This document shows, piece after piece, positions 46,972 to 56,703 of a stretch of DNA of 64,000 nt. A model generated the notes under the pieces. The model was not told where the DNA came from, made no database searches, and worked only from the letters and a program-made list of their open reading frames with translations. The stretch covers positions 1,612,001-1,676,000 of the forward strand of contig JACGCN010000011.1 in assembly GCA_014905825.1 (NCBI GenBank), read 5' to 3'. Numbering within the stretch: the stretch's first letter is position 1; every line of letters starts with the position of its first letter. The stretch is from Lyophyllum atratum. Its lineage: Eukaryota > Basidiomycota > Agaricomycetes > Agaricales > Lyophyllaceae. A program made the translations under genes and the position numbers.

Positions 46972-49299
46972 TCAGCCCTCAGCTCCGTCCTCTTCCTCCT
47001 TCTCGTGGGCGTCCGGCTTAGCCCTCCGTCTGGTAGTTTTACGCGCAGGAGCCTTGACCTTCAACTTGGCGACTTTCGCTGTCTGTTTCACAGCCACTTC
47101 GACCCCTTCGACGATTTCCTTCCCCTGAGATGTCATAGCTCCGTCCTCTTCCTCCTCTTCGTGGGCGTCCGGCTTAGCCCTCCGTTTGGCAGGCTTACGA
47201 GCAACCTTCAACTTGGAGACTTTCGCTGCCTGTTTCACAGCCACGTCGATCTCTTCGACGATCTCCTCCCCCTGAGATGTCGTAGCTCCGCCCTCTTCTT
47301 CCTCTTCGTGGGCGTCCGGCTTAGCCCTCCGTTTGGTAGATTTACGAGCAACCTTCAACTTGCTGACTTTCGCTGCCTGTGTCACAGCCACTTCGACCCC
47401 TTCGACGATCTCCTCCCCCTGCGATGTCGTAGCTCCGTCCTCTTCCTCCTCTTCGTGAACGTCCGCCTTAGCCCTCCGTCTAGTAGCTTTACGAGCAGAA
47501 GCCTTAACCTTCAGCTTGCCGACTTTCGCTGCCTGTTTCACAGCCAGTTCGATCCCTTTGACGATCTCCTCCCCCTGAGATGTAACTGAATCCAATGCAA
47601 GGCCCGAAAGTCGATTGAGAGTTTCGATTTCCTTGGTCCAGGTCACCAAAGGGAGCTCGTAGCTAGGGGTTTCCAGTACAAGAGGGATGTTCTGGACTCG
47701 GGGGTCATTCAGTATGTGGTGGAATGCGTGGATGCCGATCTGTCCTCTGGAAGGAATATCGAGGATTAAGTAACGGGGCGAAGCGTAGGGTGTGATGTAC
47801 TTACATGCCGATGCTTTCGTGGCGGTCTTTCTTGGAGTTGTGGGCGGTCTTCGAGTCGTTCAGATGCATTCCACGTAGATAGGTGAGTCCGACTTCGGCG
47901 TCAAACTTGTCAACTAGAAATATGCTCGTCAGTTCTTGGCGTCGCTATGTGAGACACCATATCGCACGGGTGGCACTGAAAATGACATTATTAGTTTAAG
48001 CGGCGGCGGTGTAATTCAGCCTCAACCTACTCCCAATCTTCCTTCTTCCTTATGTCGTACCCCTACCGCCCTTTGAACTTTAGAAAATTAAGCGTTGGAG
48101 ATGAAACATGAAGGCTCACCGCAGCGAACATATGACCTAGGATCATACACATGTTAAGAAAGTATAGGCTCGGAAGAGTTGAAAACGTACAAGTATCCAA
48201 GCACACGCCTACCCTACTTTTGTCCTCCACCTGTGAAATGATTTGCCCTAGATGGGAGAAATCTCCCCCAATGATATTCCCAGCTCCAGCCTGAAATCAG
48301 AGAAAAATCACTGCCCAAATAAGCTGAAGTTACGACTAAAAGAAGAGTCGATAGCTTGCCATGTTCTCTAATACTATCGTAATTCTTGCAGTTTCCTTGT
48401 GCGCTCTATTGATGGATTCCGCAACTAATGAAATAGAATGTTCCATCGACGTATCCCCAACAGTGGAACCTGGGCTGAAGTGCACCGTCATCACATTGAT
48501 CAACCCTTAGTGACTAGCAGAACGTCAACGCACTGGAAGTTGTAAAGTGTAAGACCCAACTGTTCACACCGCTGAAGATCGTCCAAGAAGCACTGATACG
48601 ACTTCTCTCGCTTATGACTGTCAAAACAGTGGGTAAGACGCGCCAATCTGCAGTAGGGGAACACATACGCGTCTGGGTTTCCTAGATTGATCAGATAGCT
48701 TCCATGAGGCAATATGAAGTCGCTGGTATACCCGTATTCCACCATGCGCGCTTTGAAGGAAGATATACATTCGGGTTTCAATGGTGGTGAAATCCATTTC
48801 CGTTGAGACTTGACGAAGAGGGCGAACGCGTTGGCCCTAATTTTAGACTGTTAGGGAGACGTACAGGGTTCTAGTTTATTGCGACGTACCCGATTGCAGC
48901 GGCGTTGAGAATTGCATTCTCCACTCCCTTCACAGTCGAGACGTGCGCCCCGACCTTCCAAAGGGTCGTCACTCGCTCGGGAAAGGAACTCGTGTCGATA
49001 CCTGCCGATGCTTTCGAACGTTTGGTTCTCGGAGCAGGTTTCGGGTGGGTTTCTTGAACTCGCTCGGGAAAGGAGCTCGTGTCGATAGGTGCCGATGCTT
49101 TCGTACGTCTGGTTCTCGGAGCAGGTTCCGGGCGGGTTTCTTGTTCGATCTACGGTCAGGAAAGCGCAGAAAAGCAGTGGATGTATGGGGCGGACAGCGT
49201 ACCTGCGACTGGAGGATTTGCCAACTTGATCCTTTTCAGGGGTGGCTCTGATGACTCCTCTTGTTGTGCCCGGCTACTCGAACTTCGCGTCTTAGCCAT
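46972..49299 (-). CDS. APN1: Apn1-type AP endonuclease (endonuclease IV family) with repeat-built termini
   Basis: Cleaves DNA 5' of abasic sites in base-excision repair, using a Zn cluster. The start at 49299 ([20 protein letters not shown], then LKRIKLANP, a basic patch) was preferred over an in-frame ATG at 49377 because the latter adds a leader of unknown meaning. The N-terminal region has two 29-residue repeats. The core follows: [128 protein letters not shown], an 8-base microexon, [48 protein letters not shown]. Metal-ligand His, Glu and Asp residues are present. The C-terminus carries four 49-53 residue repeats. No lesion was found. Confidence 0.93.
46975..47590 (-). repeat. Four tandem coding repeats (147-156 bp) in the APN1 C-terminus
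   Basis: Each unit encodes [20 protein letters not shown], then VxKLKV, a basic patch such as [13 protein letters not shown], and an acidic run EEEEEDGA. Unit lengths are about 52, 49, 49 and 53 residues. Outer units carry an extra KASA/KAPA segment that the inner two lack, so the inner pair look like the most recent duplication. Confidence 0.92.
47968..47975 (-). other. 8-base microexon of APN1
   Basis: Between the exon ending KKEDW plus GA and the exon starting TTGACAAGTTTGAC, the only in-frame solution found uses acceptor TTTTCAG, eight exon bases (TGCCACCC on the minus strand) and donor GTGCGA. It gives [14 protein letters not shown], which matches the expected helix of the family. Confidence 0.7.
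48971..49143 (-). repeat. Two tandem 87 bp coding repeats in the APN1 N-terminus
   Basis: The block ACTCGCTCGGGAAAGGA starts at 48971 and again at 49058, a period of 87 bases. The units encode 29 residues each of the form ETxPxPAPRTxRxKASAxID, then TSSFPERV. Basic, Pro-rich and Ser/Thr-rich, probably disordered. Confidence 0.9.
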
Positions 49300-49762
49300 A
49301 AACCCAACGAGATGACCGTACGCAGAGGATTTGCAGATAACGACGCGTCTGAGGTGTAAGTGAGTGCAAAACAACATTGACTGGAAGTCGCGTTACGAGA
49401 TGCTGACGCTGTGTCATTGTCAATTTGTCACACATGGCGATCGTTCACACGGTGCCTCCAACCCAACCATGACATCGAGTTGAACTGTATTCATGATTCT
49501 TTCACAACGCCAGTTTCGAACCTTACGAGCTATTGGAACATTGCATCTTCTACTCGCGCCAGTTATGTTTCGTACGTATTGGGCAAAGTTGATGTCAATG
49601 GCTGACGTGGAACGCAGATCCGGGCCAGTAACCCATGATACAGAATCTTATGTCAATCCTGTCAGCTTCAGACATGAGTATAGCTTCTTCCCTCCAAGAG
49701 ATAAATCTAACCATACGTACGCTAACCATGAATCACAGGCATCCCAGTCCTACTCGTTGTAT

Positions 49763-50122
49763 TAGGGGTGCTCAATTCTGAGTTCAGTTCACGAGTTCAG
49801 TTCATCACTGTGTGTGCCTGGTAAGTTTCGAAGTCCGAGGGTTTGGAGGATGAATCTTAGGAAAATCAAGAAAGATCGTCAACCTGTGCTCCAAATCCTT
49901 GCTTTTTTTGCCTACTTCATCTTCATTACAGTTACATTTAGCGTACCAAAAATCGCATTTTTTGGAGTCGTGCACGACGTTATACAGCGTGAAAAGTGGC
50001 GAAAAAGAGCAGAGAAAGATAATCCTTAGCGAGCCCTCGGTGATTTGCAGCATAGCAACGTCCTAACGACAAGTGGTTGATGGACTGAACTCGTGAACTG
50101 AACTCAGAATTGAGCACCCCTA
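49763..50122. mobile_element. 360 bp non-autonomous TIR element (MITE)
   Basis: Terminal inverted repeats of about 44 bases: the left begins TAGGGGTGCTCAATTCTGAG, and the right end is its reverse complement with one clear internal mismatch. The TAGGGGTG ends resemble the YARNG ends of hAT elements. Flanks share TA and TTGT-like bases but no clean 8 bp target duplication, so the superfamily is open. The interior has no transposase and is AT-rich. It sits 100 bases from the edge of duplication copy B. Confidence 0.87.
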
Positions 50123-50224
50123 TTGTGGACGCGGAGACTGCTGGCTACGAACAAAGATGCGAAATCTGCGGCCGCATGATGTTACTGCGCTGACGCAATC
50201 TGAACATCGTTTTTCCCCCTAGAA

Positions 50225-51564
50225 ATGAATCACGATCTATGACGATCTGTGTACGGGATCCGCTTGTTCCTAGAGAGCCACCTGCCACATGGCTCTGCCT
50301 GTCTTCAACTTTTGCTTCCTTTCGGGTTGACCGGCCAGGTAGCTCACGCGGACTCATCTTTGCCTGATGACTGCGGCACCGGTTCCTCTCTTTCGCCAAG
50401 AGTTACCATCCTCAGACCTCGAGGCCGATGTTTTCGAAGATCACTCCAGATCGGAGAAGACCACGCGGATTTAAGTCTCGCTTCTGCGCGACCTACCGAT
50501 CGTTCTTCCTGTCCATTGAGCCATGAGGTCGTAGACAAACTTCGACATTGTTCGATTATATGCATCGTGGTATGACGCGCAGCTCGTCATAGACTGTTTA
50601 CATCCTTACAGTCCAACAGGGATGCACCCGGATTCGCTCTGAGGCCAGACTTCGGTGTTCTTGCAGGCCTTGATTTTGCGAGGCATTCCATTCTTCTTTT
50701 CTGCACCTGCGAATTGTAAATGAGATTGCGATTTTCCACAGTTCATGGAGCAGCCATTCTGATATTCTATTTCGAACTTTGCTAATAGGAATTGTCTAAT
50801 CCATGAATTTCGACGACATCCAACCCTGCTCCAAGCCGAAGGCCGCTGCAGCCTCCACATGTCTCTAGTTTTGATTTCGCCCTCTCATTCAATATCAAGA
50901 CACCGAGGATAACCTTGCTACTATGTCCGCTGCTCTGTTTGGATCCGCAAGCGGGGAAGGATCTACATATATAAGCGAAATAGACGCGTCGTGATTGGGC
51001 TTTGTAGCCTTTGACGCCCAGGCTGATCAGTCGATGGTCACCGAAAACCCCGGACGAGCGATCGATCATGCGGTGGTCAGGAGCATGACCAGGCGCAGCA
51101 CCGTCGCCCTGTGATGTCCTCCTTCACGAACCCCTGCAAAGCATATGCACGCGGTGCACACCTGATATAAGGCTGACTCATGTACATTGCCTTTCAGCGA
51201 ACAATTCAAAGATACTGATACATTTCACGGTTTCTTCGTTTCTATTGTTCAATCCTGAGTGAAATACATGTGCTGTAGTCAGCCGTGATATATCCTATCC
51301 ATATGGTTGAGGAAATGCACCATCGTATGCCTGTTGCGTGTTCGAGACAAGGGACTATCATTTGGCCTAGAGTCCACAAACGGGTCGACCAGGATAAACT
51401 CAGTGGTTACCCGTTTGTCAATGCACCCCTTGAAGCTCACCTCACGGCTCTGTGCTCATCCATGGCGGGGGAATAGCTCAGTTGGGAGAGCAGCAGACTG
51501 AAGTCGATACCGATGCGAAACCAAGTTATTCTGAAGGTCCCGCGTTCAATCCGCGGTGCCCCCA
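50225..51564 (+). repeat. Inverted segmental duplication, copy B (with tRNA-Phe)
   Basis: Reverse-complement counterpart of 30390-31790, read here with its tRNA at the right end. Copy B keeps longer open frames on the minus strand: 51069-50782 (ending GAGLDVVEIHGLDNSY), 50860-50606, and 50565-50344 (EARLKSAWSSPIWSDLRKHR). In copy A the last frame is cut by a TAA right after KSAWSFPI. This suggests that the unit once carried a gene. I do not recognise the product. Confidence 0.85.
51467..51564 (+). tRNA. tRNA-Phe (GAA) with 25-base intron, copy B, slightly degenerate
   Basis: Same architecture as copy A: anticodon loop CTGAAG with GAA, intron 51504-51528 of the same length but different sequence, variable loop AGGTC, T-stem CCGCG/CGCGG, discriminator A. 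Differences: the acceptor 5' strand GGGGGAA gives an A-G mismatch at the sixth pair, and the T-loop reads TTCAATC. It may be functional or an early pseudogene. The 3' end lies about 95 bases from the end of the STAND gene. Confidence 0.78.
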
Positions 51565-51658
51565 TGCCCGCATCTAACGCAATTTTTTCTTGGTGGTTAT
51601 GTTAGGTGGATCACGGGGCAAAATGCTGATATCGATATCACGACCGGCCAGTACATAT

Positions 51659-54243
51659 TTATACATCAGCCAGCAAATCCCGACAGAACGACGCCCAACC
51701 CTTGAAAGTATCACTAAACATATAATAGGGATCATGGGTGTATAAGCATTCATACTTGACGCCCATGAAATCGCAGTGCTCCCTCGCCTGCTCAAACCGA
51801 ACCGTAGCAGCATCCATGTCGTCCCACCGAACCGCGACCTCCCCAAGCGCCGCCAGAGCTTGCGCATGGACACGAACTTCAGAAAGCGCTTCGGCGTACT
51901 CTATGGTCTGCATGAGCAGTTCCGCGGCTGCACTAAGGTCTTCACACAGCAACTCGATGCAGGCGGCAACATACAGGGAGATGACCGCCCGCGTGTCGAT
52001 GTCCAGGGACTGTGTATACTTTTTGGTGAGGACTCCTATGTCCTCTCGGGCCTGATGGACGTCACCATGTACGGCAATGTGTGCAGCTAGAACAGTCAAG
52101 GCCCTAACAGCAGCAATTGTATCGTGTGTTTTCCAACTGTCGATGGATTTCAGCACACGGCGCCGACGTTGAATCGATTCAGACTCATTGTCTTCACAGT
52201 AAGAGACATCCACCATTCCAACCAATGCGCGAAGGAGATGGTCGTTGTGGGAATTCGACTCTCCGGAATCTGACAATGCAGTTTCGAAGTATTTGCGTGC
52301 GCTTTGGGAGTTACCCGCCCAAAGTTCCGCATATCCCATAATGTCGTATGCCTTCAAACTGGCCTCTAGCTTGGAAAGGCGTTCAATGCCAAATATAACT
52401 TTGGTACGGAACACCGCGAGGGCAGCTAAGGCTAGTTCTAACGCGCCAGATTCGCCTCTGATTGCCAATATGCGAGCACGCTCGAGTTTGAACGTGATTT
52501 CTGGGATATGGTCTAAGGGAGTTTTGAAGAGCCTAAGGACAGGTGGCCGCTGTATAGCTTCTTCGTAGATCCTGTCTGCTCTCGTATAATCACCCGTAGC
52601 GTAGTACAACCCGCCGAGGTCAACGTCGCATTGTACCAACCATACATCTCCGAGAGTCCCGGAAGTCAGGCAGATCTCACGCGCCTCTTTGACCGCCGCG
52701 ATTGCTTCCGCGAATTGCCCGGCGTCTGATGCGACTCTGCCAATCCTGGTCAAGCATTTCATCTTCATGAGTTTTCCTCCCCGTATCGCATGCCAAGATG
52801 CCCAAAACTGGGGCGTAGGGTCGAGGTTCAATGCTAGGACTGCAGGGAGTAAGGCGGTCGAACGGAGTTTAGGTCCTTCCAGAGAGTCTAGAAAGGTGAT
52901 GACGAGTTCGAGTGCCTCATCCATATCCTTTTTATCCTTTTTGCTGCAGTTTGCGAGATCCAGCACGAGAACATGTTCTATGTTAATGTCCTCTTCCCAG
53001 ACAAGCTTCTTGCGGAGCGCGGTGTCATTGAGTTGTGTCCTATAATACGTACTGACCTGAGCGAAGAATGGTATCTGGAAAAGGCCAACATGATTATATT
53101 GTTCTGCGATGTAGAGCCGGACTGGTGCAAGAAAAGTGATGAAGCCATTTTTGAGATATGCCAACGAGTGTTTGCACAAAGTCTCAGAGCAGCGCGCGAT
53201 GGTGGGGTTCGAAGGGAACATTTCAGCCGAGCGCTTCTTGTTTAGGCCCTGAGGAAGAAGGGCGATGAGCTGTATCATATGTCGCACGATGTCGCCGAGC
53301 TTCTTGATCGAGGGCGAGTTGAGGGTCATCTCAATGGTAACCGCTAGACTCTGGACCTTCCCGTTCCCATTTTCGAGCAGCCAGACGTGTCGGTAATCCC
53401 ACTCCGCAAGTAACTCTGGCGAGGACCACTGATTCTGAACAGCAACCTGCGCAAGGAGATTGATCGAGAGAGGATGACAGTCGATGGCGGACAATATGTT
53501 CCTAAGGGTGGAGGGCTCAATCGGTGAGCGATAAATCTTCTCGAACGCCTCAGATGCGGCATTCAAATCAAGCGCAGGGACCTGGAGGCGCTCCCACTCT
53601 AGATTCGGCGGAAGCCCGATCAATCGCGTTGTAAGCAAGATGGCGACATTCGGTCGTGAAATGAACCGTTCGAAACACTCAGCGATGCGACCCCCGTCGC
53701 CTGCCTCCAAAAATGTCTCTCCGTTATCAAGAACTAGAAGAGACTGAGAGATGGAAAGATGCCTGGTGATAAGGCTGAGTGTGTTTGCCTTGGATAATGG
53801 AAGACCCAACGCTCGAGCGATGCGATCGAGGAACGTCGTGTACGTGATCTGAGAGGCATCGATGTCATCGTAGGTCACGAAATATCGACGTTTCGAAAAT
53901 CGCTCTATAATAGCGTCATCGTTCAGCACAGCTCGTGCGACACTGGTCTTCCCTATACCACCGGGACCGATTAGTGCGACATGCCTGAATGCGAGCAGCA
54001 AATGGGAAGCCTCTCCAACGAGATCACCCCTTCCACAAAACATCAAAGGTTTCTCTGGGAGAGGATCAGGTTCTAGTACTTCGCTAAAGCGGTCGTTGTA
54101 GGTACCGACATCTTCACAGAGGTGGTAGGGGCTCACGCGGGTGCAGGCATCGATACATGGTCGATATGAATGTAATCGCCCTGGACTGCGTTGAAGCTAC
54201 CACCGAAGATGTGAGAATTCTGGGCATGCGCGAACAACGACAT
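51659..54243 (-). CDS. STAND NTPase (NB-ARC-like) with TPR C-terminus, NLR-type
   Basis: Intracellular signalling ATPase of the NLR architecture common in Agaricomycetes, about 845 residues. Exon 1 starts at 54243 (MSLFAHAQNSHIFGGSFNAV, then QGDYIHID). A 53-base intron splices into AEVLEPDPLPEKPLMFCGRG. The P-loop GPGGIGKTSVAR is encoded near 53970-53940. The Walker B-type strand is SLLVLDNGETF, the sensor is ILLTTRLIGLPP, and the GLPL-like motif is IDCHPLSINLLAQ. A winged-helix-like region follows, then TPR-like helical pairs such as AGQFAEAIAAVKEAREICL and YYATGDYTRADRIYEEAIQ. The stop is at about 51659. The N-terminal short motif ahead of the NTPase resembles those preceding many mushroom NLRs. 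A role in non-self or stress response is inferred. No lesion was seen. Confidence 0.88.
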
Positions 54244-54740
54244 AGGTATCTGCACTCTGTGTGACGGGGAATGAATGGGGGCGCTGGACGAGCTGGGCGG
54301 TGTAAGGGTTAAATTACAACGTGTGCTGACATGAGTTTACCTGAGTTTACTCAAAGTGGTCTGCCATAAAAGTTCCCTCACGTGCTACTCGATACATCGG
54401 CGATTGTCTGGACCAGGAGAACGAGAACGTGGAGCACAGGCACAGGCTGGGGGCCGTGCATTGGAACGCTGGGAATCATTCATACAATGTATGTGGTCAT
54501 CCAGGGGCAAGAGTTTTGAGAGTTCCAATAGTCGATATAACTTCTGGGACCGAGACTACACATCCCCAAATGCCAAACGAGTATTCTATGTCATTATTAG
54601 GTATCAAGTTTCAATAACAAGGGGAAAAAATCAGAGCAAACAGCGTGCCTCACACGTCCCAGTACGTAGAGTGTCGGATATATAGATAATGGTATCGTGC
54701 CACCTATCTATCTAGCGACCGGCGTCTAGCATCGAAGCGT
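54244..54740. other. Intergenic between STAND gene and PDH E1 alpha
   Basis: Upstream region of the STAND gene and 3' region of PDH E1 alpha. Nothing recognised. Confidence 0.5.
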
Positions 54741-56316
54741 CTAGTAGTGGTGGACCTGCACCAAACAAAGGTCAGGTCATGAAAAGATACAAGGAAAGGG
54801 ATAGTCTCAAACGCACCTCCTCACGCTCCCGACCGCGCATGGTCGGCGGCTCCGTGCCCTTGTAGTAGATATCCGTCCAGAGATCCTTCAGCTCCGGCTC
54901 AGGCGAAGCCTTAGCCTCCAGCACCGCAGCGTCGACCTCGGCCTTGGCGTCCTTGTCGAGTTGCTGTACGAAGTGTGTTGAGTCAAGACTTCCAAAACGT
55001 AAGACGAGTACACACCTTGAGCTCGTGCTCGGAAGCGAGACCCCACTCCTCGATGTAGCGCTGGAGCCCACGGATGGGATCCTGGGTGCTACGCATCCGC
55101 TGGACCTCCTCACGCGTGCGGTAGGTGGTTCCAGGGTCGGACATGCTGCATCACACCGCAGCATCAGCCTGGATCCAAAGAACAAAAGGGAATGACGACG
55201 TACGAGTGGCCGCCGTAGCGGTACGTGACGAACTCGAGGAGGAGCGGGCCCTTCTGCTGGTCGACGGCCCAGTTGCGGGCGTACTTGACGGCTTGGAGGG
55301 TGGCGATGATGTCCATGCCGTTGACTTGGAGGCCGGGGATGGTGTCACCGCGGGTGAAGTACTCCGTGTTGGAGGAGCTGCGCTCCGCAGACGTGCCCAT
55401 TCCGTACTTGTTGTTCTCGCACACGAAGATCGTGGGGAGGTTCCACAGCTTGGCCTGTATCACCATCTCCAATTAACAACAACGAAGAAGGGCAGGGAAG
55501 GGAAGAGGTCAACGCACCATGTTGAACGCCTCAAACACCTGGCCTTGGTTACTCGCACCGTCTCCGTACAGCGCGAAGGTCGCGTGCTTCTCATCCATGT
55601 ACTTCTGTGCGAAGGCGACGCCGGCGCCTACGGGCACCTGGGCACCGACGATACCGTTACCGCCGAAGAAGGTCGGGGTGAAGATGTGCATGGACCCGCC
55701 CTTTCCGTGGGACATACCGCTCTGGCGGCCGAGGAGCTCGCCAAGGACTCCGGAAACGGTACCTCCGCGGAGGACGGCGAAAGGGTGGCAGCGGTAGGCG
55801 GTGATGACCTTGTCGTTCTTGACGATACCGTGCTCCAGACCCACAGACACTGCTTCCTGTTGGGCAACGTCAGTTTCACGAATAGGACACGTCGAAAAAA
55901 ACAAAACGACGAGGTAAGAAAAAAAACCCGTACCTGTCCAATAGCCAAATGGCAGAACCCACGAATCAACTTCGCCTTGTACAGCGCGTCCGCCGCCATC
56001 TCCATACGACGCATCAGCTGCATCTGCTTGTACATCGTGAGGAGCTGGTCCTTCGTCACCTCGACCTCGAGGTCAGGGACATCACAGCGGTACGAGCGGA
56101 ACGAGTCCTCATGGAGCTTCACCGTGAACGGCTGCGCGCCGCTGTCAGGCAACGAGCTCTGCAGCTGTGTCGTGTCCGCGGACGTCTGGATGGCGCGCAC
56201 GCCTCTGAGGGGCTGCCATACGGTTCCCCAAAAAATCAGCAAGAAAGACAGCGAAGGAGGCACGGAAGGACACGTACGAGTTTGCGGGAGAGGCGGAGAC
56301 GAGCGAGGGAGGCCAT
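54741..56316 (-). CDS. PDA1: Pyruvate dehydrogenase E1 component alpha subunit, mitochondrial
   Basis: Thiamine-diphosphate-dependent decarboxylation of pyruvate in the mitochondrial PDH complex, as a heterotetramer with E1 beta. The start [13 protein letters not shown] at 56316 is Arg/Ser/Leu-rich, as expected of a presequence. Exons then give [92 protein letters not shown], then the ThDP motif [20 protein letters not shown] and [15 protein letters not shown]. The regulatory loop [20 protein letters not shown] has the Ser residues phosphorylated in homologs. The last coding bases after an intron read VHHY with TAG at 54741-54743. Motifs and length fit a functional gene. Confidence 0.96.
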
Positions 56317-56703
56317 TGTGCGTGTGTTTTTGGGAGGGAGGGAGGAGAGGAGGAGGGGGAGGATGGTGGACTTGTTCAAGTCTTGACGTGTCGGGAGCAG
56401 ACGCAACAAAATTGTTCGCTGGGGATTTTGTTTGTTCGTCCCGCCCTCGGCAAACATTCGATCAAGCGGTACCCCGGCCCGCGCTTCCACGTTGATAAAC
56501 ATAATACACTGGTCATCTACCCTGCCCAGATGATATATCACGAAAACCGAGCTGAAATTCCAAAGCAAGTTCGAAAACATGTAGTGTACATACACCAAAC
56601 AGCCAAAAAAAAAAACGAAAATACAAAACCCCGAGTGAGGTTCGATTCCAAATCCCAAGAGCCTCTTCCGGCCAAACCACCGCCCCACCCCCCCTCCGTC
56701 CCC

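Noticed and set aside
46975..47590. CRISPR-like tandem repeats
   Set aside because: Repeats of about 150 bp without spacers, in frame within the APN1 exon of a eukaryote; they are coding repeats.
30390..51564. Pair of LTRs bounding a large retrotransposon
   Set aside because: The arms are inverted rather than direct, are diverged, include a tRNA gene, and enclose ordinary genes with no reverse transcriptase or integrase.
55125..56495. 456-codon open frame on the + strand
   Set aside because: It is antisense to the PDH E1 alpha exons and spans their introns; composition follows from the GC-rich codon use of the real gene.
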